Assembly (NCBI GenBank): GCA_949752745.1
Contig: OX457025.1
Location: 52,919,869 to 52,983,868, forward strand
Direction of reading: 5' to 3'
DNA length: 64,000 nt
Source: Protula sp. h YS-2021
Lineage: Eukaryota; Annelida; Polychaeta; Sabellida; Serpulidae
In this document: positions 53,022 to 64,000 of the stretch, one piece after another
Numbering within the stretch: position 1 is the first letter of the stretch
Layout: every line of letters starts with the position of its first letter
Made by a program: the position numbers and the translations under genes
The notes under the pieces: generated by a model
The model's input: the letters and a program-made list of their open reading frames with translations, nothing else
What the model was told of the DNA's origin: nothing
The model's database searches: none

Positions 53022-53366
53022 TGGTTAGGGTAGTTAGGGTGTCCGCCTCAAGACTGGAAGATCGTGGGTTCAAACCGCGGTCGGGTCATACCTAAGACTT
53101 TAAAATTGGGATTCCTCCTTGCTACCCTGTGAGGCACTCCACATGTAAGAGTTAGGAGGAGGGTTGGAATGCCCCATTTTAGTATAATGTGGCAGGGGGA
53201 TCCCGATATGACCTTGGGATTCCTCCTTGCTACCCTGTGAGGCACTCCACATGTAAGAGTTAGAAGGAGGGTTGGAATGCCCCATTTTAGTATAATGTGG
53301 CAGGGGGGTCCCGATATGACCTTCGCAGTTGAAAGGGATCTAAAGAACAATACAATACAATACCTA
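53022..53366 (+). mobile_element. tRNA-derived SINE with internal tandem duplication
   Basis: tRNA-like head (GTGGTTAGGGTAGTTAGGGT, GGGTTCAAACCGCGGTC), then the body block from TTGGGATTCCTCCTTGC to GATCCCGATATGACC repeated twice in tandem (about 53,105-53,214 and 53,215-53,323), then the AATAC tail. Confidence 0.85.
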
Positions 53367-54038
53367 TCAGGCTATCATTTTTTTCGCGGTTCGCCAAAAA
53401 CTACCGAAATGGGGCAACTTTGAAGTTTGGCAGAAACTGAAACAAATGGTAGTAAATAACTGAATTGTCAAACCATTCATTTCTTTCAGTCTTTTTCAAA
53501 TAGTTGTAAAATTTTAATCGAAAGGTTCTTAGGTGCTTCTCCATCTGGACTTTGCTTCTTTTCGCAAATGACAAAAACTGCCGAAATGGTGGAATTTTAA
53601 AAATTTTGCAAAATTGTGTAAATTTCGGTAAATCCGTGAATCGTCAAAATCCAACCTCCCCAACATCGCTTCCAAATTCGAATTAAATGCACTTTGCAAC
53701 TCGTTTCAGAGTTTTTCTCTCTTTCTTTGTTTGGTAACTCGGCTGGATCGTGTCCTTGGACATGCTTGTACTATTTTCTCATTCTTCCTTCTTTTTAGCC
53801 CTCAGCCAATATTGGCTGAAGGCTATTGCTATGGCTGTGTCCGCCCGTCCGTCCGTCTGTCCGTGCCCACAATGATTATGTTATGTGGTGGATTTTCGGT
53901 ACATCCGTCACTTATGTGGTTTTTGTTCCTTATGTGGTGGTTCTTATGAGGTAGCCACATAAGCACCCATTGAGCACAAAACAAACCACATAAGGGAGTC
54001 CGCCAAAGTCCGTAGATCAACTGTCTGGTAACACTATC
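53367..54038. other. Repeat-bearing non-coding stretch
   Basis: Weak copies of the 49.5-kb repeat (53,390-53,640), a GTCCGTCC-type repeat (53,797-53,865) and inverted ATGTGG/CCACAT words (53,880-53,995). No gene. Confidence 0.5.
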
Positions 54039-54599
54039 TGTGGCGGCTTAAGAAGGCAACGAGGTAGTGAAGACTGTTTTATTAAAAAAACGTAGAACTC
54101 GAGAACAAAAGGTCGTCTGAAACATCATGAAAATAACATTAAATCTTTTGTCCGAAATCCATGTTAAACTAATGGACAAAAGTCAACAAAGTCATTACAC
54201 TGGTGTAAATGCATTCTACTTACATAAATAATAAAGAGCAAAAATACTAATACACGACTTCGCATTACATGGCTGCTCGTGCAGCATAATTACGCAGTAC
54301 AAGAAAAGTACAAGATTAATATATTTACCAACTATCGCTCGCCCATGATCCTCAAAGCAGCATGGCACTTGATACTACCGTGAACTAACAAACAACTGAG
54401 GCCAAGCATGAAAAATCATGGCTTTTAATACGAGGTTACACGTGGAATGTAGGCTCGGGCCAAAAGAACACTTGATTAATAACCCCGCATAAGGTGGGAA
54501 CACATGTTGAATGATCCCGCATCTAAAAGTAAACACAACCTAAAATCGAGTTTTCAAGAAACTTCAGTATGAGTATCAAAGACACTTGTGTTCGTTACA
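54039..54599 (-). repeat. 3' LTR of the older BEL/Pao element, about 561 bp
   Basis: On the coding strand the LTR begins TGTAACGAACAC directly after the tract TTTGAGGAGCCA and probably ends CCGCCACA at 54,039. Both ends resemble those of the younger BEL LTRs (TGTAACAG, CGTCACA). The matching 5' LTR was not found before the window end, so the outer boundary is inferred from the ends alone. Confidence 0.6.
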
Positions 54600-54869
54600 T
54601 GGCTCCTCAAAATTATAAATAATTTTTAATAAACACAGTAATTATGCACAGTGTGCCACATGCGATTTAATATAACCCCTGATACTCTGGTTATTTAGCA
54701 CTGACAAGCCAACGGCAAAACACCAAGTACAATTTAATAGCTTTTTACAACATAATGTAATATATAAACATAATATATTCAATACTCTAGGCACATTAAA
54801 ACCCCTTTTCGCGAAACCAACACTTCTATGAACTAATAGTGGCTATTATCCTCGGCGGGGAATTTACCC

Positions 54870-55208
54870 CTACTTTGTCTCTTCCGAAGGAACCAACAAT
54901 ACTAATTTATGGACCGGTCGTTCCAGGTAAGACGTCTTATTCACACGTTTACCAAATTTATCTAATTCTCTGTCACCTATGACTAATTTGACGCTTCTGA
55001 CACGATTGTCAGTAGAGAACTTAACTTCAACAACTCTGCCTAAACGCCATAAATTGCGGGGCACTTGATCGTCCTTGATCAGAACTATATCTCCTACTGA
55101 CATGTTGCGACGAGACCGAAGCCATTTGGACCTGCTTTGCAACACGTGTATATACTCGGAACGCCAGCGACTCCAAAACTGATTAACTAAGTATGTACTC
55201 TTCTCCAT
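54870..55208 (-). pseudogene. Integrase C-terminal tail (older BEL)
   Basis: 112 residues with YLVNQFWSRWRSEYIHVLQS, VGDIVLIKDDQVPRNLWRLG and a TSYLERPVHKLVLLV end: the DUF5641-type tail that follows Pao integrases. A frameshift near 55,200 separates it from the core. Confidence 0.85.
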
Positions 55209-55819
55209 CGCTTAACTGAAAACATGTCATCTCGCTTAAAATCACCCGGAGGAGAAACTATGATACTACTTTTCATCGTTAATAAATGGTTTGGCGTGAG
55301 TGGTTCGGGAAAGTTGGGATCGGAGATAGTTTCTAAAGTGAGTGGACGGCCATTCATGATGGCTGAAACTTCTGCTATAAAAGTACGCAATGATTCATCA
55401 TCTAGTTGACTTCCATTTTGAAATAACAGTGTAGCTAAAATGCTACGTACGGATCTTATCAACCGTTCCCACACCCCAGACATGTGACTCGATGAGGGTG
55501 GGTTTGTTCTAAACTCAAATACGCACTGATTGTCCATCAAAAACTTTTTAACTGCAACACTGTCAATTTCCTTCAAAGCTTCTTTTAACCCACGATTTGC
55601 CCCAATAAAATTTGTGCCTTGATCGCAACGCAGTAGTGATACTGGACCTCGAATGGCAATAAATCGACGCAGTGAATTTATGAACGAACTCGTGGTCAAA
55701 GAATTCACCACTTCCAAATGTACTGCTCTAGAAGCAAGGCATGTGAATATACACCCCAACGCTTCAACTCGTTCCTGTTTTCTCGGATCAGGAATGGTCC
55801 GAAGAAATCTACGCCACAA
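55187..55819 (-). pseudogene. Integrase core (older BEL)
   Basis: 210 residues including the second Asp (LLRCDQGTNFIGANRG) and the Glu (SGVWERLIRSVRSIL) of the DDE triad; the first Asp is in the neighbouring frame at 55,705-55,938 (CGVDFFGPF). Thr/Ser-rich substrate-binding residues match the younger copies. A frameshift near 55,750 splits the core between its first and second catalytic residues, so it cannot work. Confidence 0.85.
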
Positions 55820-55938
55820 TAGGTGAACACTGGACTTGATTGAGTACGATCAACAGGCAAGTCTGCCATTTTTTGCTGTTCTGGAGAAGAACGTAAGCGC
55901 CTACATGTCACACAATTGAAAATATGCTTCGCCACCAA
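55705..55938 (-). pseudogene. Integrase zinc domain end and first catalytic Asp (older BEL)
   Basis: Contains AKHIFNCVTCRRLRSS, the CxxC end of the H2C2 zinc domain (both Cys intact, unlike in the younger copies), then MADLPVDRTQSS and CGVDFFGPF with the first catalytic Asp. It is in frame with the piece at 55,945-56,622 but follows a TGA at 55,942-55,944. Confidence 0.8.
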
Positions 55939-55944
55939 AGACCT

Positions 55945-56622
55945 TCAACCGATAATCCAGAAACCACTTGATCGAATTTTGTTTAATGTCATTCCTTTGC
56001 CTTGATGAAGGACCCGCTGATGGCAATGGGCAACAATCAATTTGCTTACGAACGAATCCTTTGGGACAACAACTGGATGAATATCACTTTGTGGGAAAAC
56101 TGAATTTCGCAATCTACCACCGACCTTGAGAACACCGTCCTCCAAGAAGCAATCAAGCTTGCTCAAAACACTGCGTAACCTAACAGGCCGCTTTTCAGAA
56201 ACGCTTGGAATTTCTTCCTGAAAGGTATTGCGTTGTACAACCTTCAGTATTTCCTTTTCAGCTACAGATAAGTCTTCTGCGGTTACACTTTCTACCAGTG
56301 AATCTTTATGTGAACTACGAGTCACAACCTTGCTAAATCTCCGTGACCTTAACGCTTCTTTCCAAACAAGAATGAGAGCTACAACTCTTTTGAGACGAAT
56401 CCAACTCGAAACATGCGAAAATCTATCCAATTCAAATGATTTCGAAGAGACACCTGCAAGACACGTCTTCTTCACTTCAGGATCTGACTCGCAAACTTCC
56501 AGCGATACGGGCTCAAAGGAGGGAAGAGCTGGTTCCCATAAAAACTTCGGACCACAAAACCATCTAGATTGACTAAGATCCTTCACCAAACATCCTCGCG
56601 AGGCAATATCAGCTACATTCAA
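55945..56622 (-). pseudogene. RNase H end to integrase zinc domain (older BEL)
   Basis: 225 residues. It opens at NVADIASRGC (end of the RNase H-like region) and runs through a linker to HPVVVPKDSF, AHCHQRVLHQGKGMTLNKIR with the H..H zinc ligands, ending at a TGA. It shares frame with the RT piece upstream. Confidence 0.8.
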
Positions 56623-56724
56623 TCGACCTGGTATATGATTCCACTGGTCCGTTGTCGTCTGGGAGTGAATATACCCTACGCGATTAGAGACGAATATATG
56701 AAAACGCTTTGTGGTGTTTGCGAT

Positions 56725-59262
56725 TTAACCCAAAACCACCTTACTATCACACCAGAAATGATGTTTCGTGTTCACATACTTCAGCTCAGTATCCAGAAAC
56801 TTGGCAATCTTAACAGCCAGAACTGCTGCAGTTAACTCCAATCTCGGAACAGTGATAGGACGAATTGGACTAACTCTTGACTTCCCCATCAGCAAGGATA
56901 CATGCACTGCCCCATGAGAGTCTATCAAACGCAGATAGCTAGAACTACCATAGCCTAAAGTCGAGGCGTCACAAAAGTGATGCATTTGAACTTCAGCTAC
57001 CTGGAAACCCTGCGGTTTGACACAACGTGGCACTTCAATTTCCGACAACTCTGATAGGCTACTCAACCACTGCAGCCACTGCACTTCTAACTCTTCAGAT
57101 ATCTGATCATCCCAATCACCTCCAGACAAGCATAGGGACTGCAAGATACGTTTACCAATGAGTGTGAAGGGTGCGATGAAGCCCAAAGGATCATAAATCG
57201 AAGCAACTGTAGCGAGTAACCCCCGTCTTGTCATGGGACGTTGCTTTACGGTTACTCTAAACTTGAACACATCAGACTGGACGCACCATTCAACACCCAG
57301 GGCCCGCTTAATGGCTAAGTCCTCGAATCGAAGATCAATTCTATCGCCGCTATGCCTTACCTCAGAAGGAAGACATGACAACACTTCCTCTGAATTTGAG
57401 ACAACTTTGTGTAACTTCAGTTTCACTTGAGCACATAAACCAGTTGTACGTTGAATGAGATTAACTGCCTTCTCAACCGTTGGTAAACTAATCAAGCCAT
57501 CATCGACATAAAAATGGTTTCGAAGAAAATTGCTCACATCCGAACCAAAATGTTCTTCAAAATCATCTGCAGCTTGACGAAGCCCAAAATTGCTACAGGA
57601 CGGACTGGACTTGAGGCCAAACGTGTGAACGCACATCCTATAAACACATGACTCTTTAGAAGTGTCCCCACTGTCCCACCATAGAAAGGACATGTAATTC
57701 CGATGACTTCTTGGGACTCTGAATTGGTAAAACATCTTCTGGATGTCACCACTGAACGCGATGTCGTCCTTTCGGAAACGTAAAAGGACACCCAAAAGAG
57801 AATTTGTCAGATCAGGACCTTGCATCAAACACTCATTTAAAGACTTGCCTTTAAATTTGGCACTGCAGTCAAATACTACTCTTAACTTACGCCCATTTAA
57901 AACACCGTGATGAGGCAGATACCAAACTACATCTCCTAACTCGGCCTCTTGAACCTTCTCAGCGTACCCATTTTGGATCATTTCCGACATAAAAGAGGTA
58001 TATTCCCTCTTATAACTAGCATCTCGATCCAGTTTTGCCTTTAAATGACCAAGTCGCTTTTCTGCAACTTCACGATTGTTCTCCAAGTCATTTTTCTCAC
58101 GGAAAGGCAACGGCATGACATAATGCCCGTCTTCATCTTGATATATGTTTGACTGCATGGTATCTAGAAACTTTCTATCCTCCTCAGAGGGACCTTGACC
58201 TTGCGCAATGTCTTTAAAGTCACTCTCCAAAACACCCAGTACATCACGGGGAGATACAACTTCCTTTGTCCTAGTCGGGAAACAAACTTGATTGACTTTG
58301 GTTTCGTTAACCACATACGACACAATCCTATGAGAAACACCTATCCCATCAGACGAACAATCCAAACCAGAACACTCAATCATACCAACAATGCCCCAGC
58401 CCAGATCTGTACGTTGGGCATACGGACCACTTTCCGCTGCGACTACCTCTCTTGGTATCAATGCGCGGTCACAGTTATATCCAAGTAACAGACCAATTTC
58501 CGCGCCATCACAAATTGGTACTAACTTGTGTGCCATTCCCGTAAGATGAGGCCATTTCTTGGCCATCGCTTGTGTTGGAATATGAGAGCGATTTGCAGGC
58601 ATTATAGACCTCGAATAAAGCGGAGGTAGCTTCAATCTTTTGCCCGAATCGAACGCTCTGACCATGAGACCACTAACACGAGTACTTCTAATCTGTCTCT
58701 CCTCAGCTAGCATTGTTGACAAAGATAACTGTACCTCAGGACCACCAATACCTAACGACCGACAAGTGTCGTCGAGAATGAATGAAGTGTCGGACTGTGT
58801 ATCGAGAAGCGCATACACCAACCGTTCTTTCTCTGGGCTATCAACATGGGAAAGATAGACCGGAACAATCATTGAACTCAAGCTACAATTAGTCAACGCT
58901 GTAGCACTTGAATGAGACTGAACAGACACACCCTGCACTTGAATCGTATCATCATGACCCGAAGCCAAACTACTTTGAGTGGATTCAAAATTGTTCTGAC
59001 TTGGTAAAAACACAGGCGCATGTGCATTGAAGTTCGACGTTCCAACTTGAGATTGTTGACTCAATTTGGTACCAAACTTAAGCTCAAAGCTATCATGGAG
59101 ACATTTTGGATGTAATCTCCCACAACTGTCACACTTCAGTTTGTTTCTACACTTCTTGTAAATATGTCCAGACTTAAGACACCCACGACACAACCGCTTC
59201 TCAAAAACGAACTCATTTTTCTGTTGAACATTGAACTTCGCAAACCTTTGACAGTCGGCCAA
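56725..59262 (-). pseudogene. CCHC, protease, RT and RNase H (older BEL)
   Basis: 845 residues, in order: CCHC knuckle CRGCLKSGHIYKKC (about 28-41); aspartic protease LLDTQSDTSFILDDTC (about 155), uninterrupted here; RT with FDCSAKFKGKSLNE, LKSSPSCSNFG and catalytic FYVDDGL; A17-type RRGLLATVASIYDPLGFIAP; RNase H-like CDASTLGYG and FWCDSKVVLG. It ends at a TAA within RNase H (56,725-56,727). The frame begins directly after a TGA that separates it from Gag. The protease stretch shows where the younger elements carry their lesions. Confidence 0.88.
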
Positions 59263-60693
59263 TCAATGGGGCTTTTCACAAAGCAAACACAACCACTGCC
59301 TTTTAACTTCAGTGTTAGTTTCCGTGGCATGAGATGTACCACCCTTGGGCATATTCCAAGTTTTTTTGCCAGACCTTAACACATCGATCCCTTTAGGACT
59401 AGATGTGTTATTGGTTTTCTCACTGGACAACGTGACTAAAGGATTACTTGCTATTTCAGATTCCTTTGTAACGAAGCGAACAAACACTGAAAAGGAAGGA
59501 AAATTGCCACAATCGCCTTGATGATCAGCTACAACTCGTCTCCATCTTTGAACCATCCAGTCAGGAAGTTTCTGCAACATTTTTCTATTTTCTCTCGGGT
59601 CATTGAGGAAGCTAAGACCTGGGACACTAACCATAGAGGATTCACACTGCCGCAAGTAATCAGCATATTTTCTGAGAGCGGAATAATCTCGACTCGAAAT
59701 CTTTGAAAACGCTTCCAACTTGTCGCGCATACTGTCACCCAAAACCGCACTATTTCCATACCGACGATCGAGGTCGCGAAATGCATCATTGAATGCGATA
59801 GGGGTGCTTAAAAGCAAATAGCATTCAACACACTCTCTAGCCTCACCACCTAAATAGCGCTTTAGGTAGTGCAGCCTCTCCTCTTGTGGTACACCACGAC
59901 TTGAAATCAGTGCGTGGAAAGACCTTTTCCAACTTTCGTAGTCTAAGATATCACCTGTGAAGACAGATGGTTCTGGTGAAGGCAGTCTAGAAAGCGATAA
60001 TTGAGAACACAAGTTACGCAGTAACTCTTCAGTACTAATAGACTTTGACTGATTTAACTCTACATCACGTGTATCAAAGTCATGACGTTCTACAAATTCG
60101 CTACACTTCTCTTCAGGAGACATGCCAACCAAATTGTCTACCGATGGCTCATTAGACGGATTACTGTAAGCATGATCGGAACCACACCTATCAGATCTAA
60201 CTTCGATCTTTGACTGAGTTTCTTTTAAGGCATTCGCCTTCTTTACTTGTGGAGGAATTGACTCCGACTTCGACTTGGACTTCACTGAACGCGACTCTTC
60301 AACGATACTTCTGATTTTAACGTTCAAGTTTTTCAGAAGCATCTCTCCAGACGACTCAGCCTTTTCAAACAATTTCACATCGGATAGTGCAACATCATTT
60401 TCGTTACACTGAATAAAGTCACTCCAATCACACATAAAGCAATCAAATGCGTGATGAAATTGGTCACGAGCACCACGGAGATGCACCACATCATCAACGT
60501 CGGCAAGAACATTGTCGACTTTAAGCAATAATCTATTCAAGTCACGCACGGACTTTTTGAACTCTTTTAACCGTACTTGAAACGCGAATTGTTGACCCTT
60601 CTCTGTTGGGACGGACACACGCTTACTTTTTCTTTGAGCCTCATCGGGATTTAAACTTGCCCCCTCAGTGGGGTCTTCTTTAATATCTGACAT
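59263..60693 (-). pseudogene. Gag-like protein (older BEL)
   Basis: 476 residues from a Met near the likely leader. A charged N-terminal region is followed by the DUF1759-type block (LPSPEPSVFTGDILDYESWK, RYLGGEARECVEC) and the first Cys of the knuckle region (LCLLCEKPH). It ends with a TGA that is in frame with, and immediately followed by, the CCHC-protease-RT piece. The same place in the younger elements is open, so the TGA is probably a mutation rather than a readthrough signal. Confidence 0.85.
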
Positions 60694-62070
60694 TGTTAAG
60701 TCGCGCTTTAAAATAGACTAATATTATTTCACTTAAGAACTGAACGCTTGTGCAAAATAACTCTTAAATTAATAATAAAAGAACAACACATGGGGGCCGA
60801 CCGACCAACAGAACCAGAGTGGCGTTACACGAGACTTGAAAACCTTCTATACCGGACTGAAAGCGTCAGTCACCTCAAAAAATTTCGTCGGATGAGATTA
60901 TATACTAGTACTCAACTGGATGTCAGATAACTACAACATGGACAGAAAGAAACATGAACCATCTGATAAGTCTTAACACAACTGCAGTTAAAGCTATTTG
61001 AGAAGCAAGACGTAAATATATACTGACAACCGAAACAAGGTGACCAAAAATTTTAAGTTCGTTTTGGTTTTTTTTTACACCAAAGTAAACCGTGATCTAA
61101 ATAAAGGCGGAATCAAAATGGAGAATTTGGAAGCTTTAACCTTTTTAAGCCAGGAAAAGTTTAGTTTAAATGACCAGACTGAGTTGAAGGAGTTTGCAGC
61201 TTGACCAATATCGAATAAGCCGCGTAACACTAAAGTGTAAGATACACAGGTAATATTGGAACACAATATAATTGAGGGAAACCACTAGGTTGCATTTAAT
61301 ATTAAACTCCAATGAAAGAAGTTTATTCACAGTGGAAACCCGTTTACAGCAACTTGGCACGAGGCTTAATGCCTAAAAGTTCAGTTGACAAGTAATGCTT
61401 CAATTAACCTTGATGAAAAACCCATTTGCCTTTTAGCCCTGGTACCAAATAAATTGTTAAGAAGGCATTTAAAGGAAGATACCTTTGAAGCGTACGTTTA
61501 CTTAAGAACACCAGAAATCGGTCTAGTTGAAAAAATTAAATAAGCAAAAAACTTTTGCACACCAGTATGTTTAACATCAACTGCCGAAACACGGTCTAGT
61601 TTACTACAAGTTGAAAAGAAAAGGATTTGGCATATCACAATACAACACAAGTTCCCAAGCTCAAGACTGACTCGTTTTGCAACTTAGTGAGCAAGGCTTT
61701 ACCCAATAAATAACAATAAGCACGCTTCATCAATAAAACAAAAAGTTATGGATGGGCGGGGGGGGGGGAGTGGAAGGAGAGAAGGTACTAACAAGAAAAA
61801 GGAAAAAGAAATGGGGTTGTCCTTTGAATATATAACTCAATCACAAACACTATTGCCTTAAAGAAAACACCCAGCATAGGAAGGACCGGTAAAGAAGCTT
61901 TCAAACGCAGTCATTTTTAACGCTCTAATAGCAGTAATAACGGAGTTAGAAGCATTTGAAGTTTCTGCTCGAGATGTCTAGTTACGTTCATATATACATT
62001 AGCGGGCATGCACACCTGTTTTTTTTACCCAAAATGCAACATCATTCTTAAAAGAAAACGGGCCACGTCA
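60694..62070. other. Non-coding stretch upstream of the older Gag
   Basis: AT-rich, no gene. It may be leader of the older BEL element, but no LTR is recognised. A G-rich run lies at 61,757. Confidence 0.4.
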
Positions 62071-62345
62071 TCCACAAGATTCATAATACAGCAAGAATTT
62101 CGACAACTATGCAACACTGCAACATCTATGAACCAGATTCCAGTTTTCAGGAACCACACATGAGCTTTCAGGTACCACATTTGAGCTTTCAGGTACCACA
62201 TATGAGCTTTCAGGTACCACATATGAGCTTTCAGGAACCACATATGAGCTTTCAGGAACCACATATGAGCTTTCAGGAACCACATATGAGCATTCAGGAA
62301 CCACATATAAGCTTTCGGGTACTACATATGAGCTTCCAGATGTTG
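62070..62345. repeat. 21-bp minisatellite array A with shared upstream flank
   Basis: The flank ATAATACAGCAAGAATTTCG...CAACTATGCAACAC precedes about nine 21-bp units containing TTTCAGGAACCACATATGAG. Array B at 62,400 has the same layout. Confidence 0.85.
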
Positions 62346-62399
62346 GTGTGGGGGACACAGGAATAGGTTTTTTTTTTACCTTGCAATCAGAGCACGGTA

Positions 62400-62690
62400 C
62401 ATTATCCGAAAGATTAATAATACAACAGAAATTTCAACAACTATGCAACACTTTTGAAAACTTAATCAGCAAATACATTTCAGTTTTGAGAAACCACATT
62501 TCAGTTTTGAGAAACCATATTACAGTTTTGAGAAACCATATTACAGTTTTGAGAAACCATATTACAGTTTTGAGAAACCATATTACAGTTTTGAGAAACC
62601 ATATCACAGTTTTGAGAAACCATATTACAGTTTTAAGAAACCATATGACAGTTTTGAGAAACCATATTACAGTTTGGTGAAGGGGGGGGG
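62400..62690. repeat. 21-bp minisatellite array B with shared upstream flank
   Basis: The flank ATAATACAACAGAAATTTCA...CAACTATGCAACAC precedes about ten 21-bp units containing GTTTTGAGAAACCATATTAC. The flanks match array A better than the units do. Confidence 0.85.
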
Positions 62691-64000
62691 GGCGATTGGT
62701 GAAGTTTTTTTTCCAACATTATCACAACCCATTTTTTTTTTTTGAAAACAGTCAAATGTAACTGAAAGGTGCGGAATAATGTCAAGGACAGATTAAAGCC
62801 GTATACTACAAGGCCCAGCGAATACACGCTTATAAAGCAACACGCCGCAGCCAGCGGTAATCCAGCACACTAGTACTGCCTATTGTGTATGAAAGAGGGG
62901 GGAATGTCACGGCCGTTGCCATAACAACGGCACACTAAACAGTGACAGCGCCGCTGATCGAAGCAAATGACTGATAAATTTCAAGTTGCGATTTCTCGCT
63001 TAATACACGTCCTAGAGGCTTGAAACTAGTTGCAAATGAAAGCCCGTGAACAGGTCCTTCATTCACTAAACCAATGACAATGAAAGTTTAAGCCCTTCTG
63101 CTATAAAAATCGAGAAATTGACTACAAAATGAACTGCCTAAAACTCCACACAACTAGTCTAAATAGCCCTCAACATTTCACAGATTCCTGACACTTTTTT
63201 TCAAAATGTGACCCATAAAGTACACATACTGGACTGACACACGGGGCGAGGGCAACAAGAAAATTTTATTGCAAAATGAAGGCTACTGTTCCAGAGGGGG
63301 GGGGGGGGCGGTGATCAACCAAAAAGGTACAAAAATTTATACTCACAAATTCATACGAAAACTGGCGTTACTATCCAGTAAAAATACTCAAATTTACGAC
63401 ATATTTTTACCAGAAACCTTCACATTTATAAACACGGCTAATATATCAATTTTTTTTAATCTTCAGAACAAATTTTGCCACATACATAGTGACGTTACTT
63501 TACCCAGACAGCAGTACACACAACCTGTCTGAAATCCAGCAACAGAGGCCTTCTAATGCGTGTTTTACGAACAGGAGTATTTAAGTGGCGGAACAGGTAT
63601 GCCAAACACTGAACACACAGAGTACTGGGAGAAAAAAAAGTATACGAATCAATAGCGCACAGATAGAGGCCTCGGTTGGGTTATTTCAAACATGTATTAA
63701 TTTAAATGCGTTTTAAATAGACAGACGTACTTAATTACACACCGTCTGTAGCCTCTTTTTAAACAGTGGAATTTCCACAACAGCAGTCGTTTGTTTTGGC
63801 TATAAATCAATGACAAGGTTTTTTTTCTCCAAAATTTGGCCACTGAAAAGCGAGTTATTACATGAACTAAACAGACTGGTTCTAAGGGAGATTTTTTTGG
63901 GGAGGGGGGGATTTTGCACCTGTCACTGAAAGCCAAAATTCGACTTATTACTTAATTTCAACCGAAATAAACACACACGCCATCCAGAGGTTACTAGCAC
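62691..64000. other. Non-coding stretch to window end
   Basis: G runs at 62,684 and 63,296, a palindrome at 62,913-62,930 (GCCGTTG...CAACGGC) and short open frames with no motif. No supported gene. Confidence 0.4.

Larger units (their letters stand above)
54039..60693 (-). mobile_element. Older, degenerate BEL/Pao retrotransposon
   Basis: A full Gag-like to integrase order on the minus strand with a 3' LTR at 54,039-54,599. It is related to the 9-29 kb elements across all domains but clearly diverged. It carries in-frame stops near 59,263, 56,725 and 55,942 and frameshifts near 55,750 and 55,200, so it is inactive. The right end of the element (5' LTR) is missing, diverged or beyond 64 kb. 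Confidence 0.9.

Noticed and set aside
62025..62680. Repetitive peptides (MSFQEPH, VLRNHIT, VVPESSY)
   Set aside because: 21-bp arrays without stop codons; no flanking gene structure.
60694..64000. 5' LTR of the older BEL element
   Set aside because: No stretch resembles the start (TGTGGCGG) or end (GTTACA) context of the 54-kb LTR, so I do not call one.

Overview
This is animal nuclear DNA. It is AT-rich, genes are split by introns, and most of the window is mobile elements, short interspersed repeats and minisatellites. There is no prokaryotic gene organisation, no rRNA and no stand-alone tRNA. Three things suggest an invertebrate, probably a mollusc: the BEL/Pao retrotransposons, two small SINE-like families, and Helitron-like elements carrying ~160-bp satellites (an architecture I recall from bivalve 'pearl' elements). 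This placement rests on repeat types I recognise from memory and is not proven.

Layout. 0.5-7.5 kb (+): exons of a multi-exon gene whose product has an acidic 25-residue repeat, C2H2/C2HC-type zinc-finger motifs and a tyrosine-recombinase-like C-terminal core. Splice sites and most phases are intact, but the large central exon has several frame breaks and stops. 7.5-9.1 kb: a repeat shared with the Helitron-like elements. 9,119-29,189 (-): two BEL/Pao retrotransposon bodies in tandem sharing a middle LTR (LTR-body-LTR-body-LTR). The whole 20-kb block is bracketed by one 5-bp target duplication, GATAT, so it behaves as a single insertion later expanded to a dimer. 29.8-30.4 kb: a fold-back repeat. 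32.1-34.3 kb (+): a PWWP-like exon pair, a second copy of the 7.3-kb exon, and an exon like the C-terminal end of the same gene, so the retrotransposon block may lie in its intron.

34.7-41.6 kb: two related ~2-kb Helitron-like elements with an internal ~160-bp satellite and a hairpin-CTAG end. Between them lie a cyclin-D-like exon (-) and a small GC-rich terminal-exon candidate (+). 42-53.4 kb: many minisatellites (periods about 16, 20, 30, 33, 39, 57 and 61 bp), several interrupted by the same SINE-like family, plus a truncated L2/CR1-type LINE (-) at 44.3-45.6 kb. 54.0-60.7 kb (-): an older, more broken BEL/Pao element with its 3' LTR. 60.7-64 kb: non-coding sequence with two diverged 21-bp arrays.

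Functionally, the only complete protein machinery here is retroelement machinery (Gag-like, protease, reverse transcriptase, RNase H, integrase), and every copy is broken. The host-like exons are either a decayed gene or a gene with uncorrected single-base assembly errors; the sequence alone cannot separate these.
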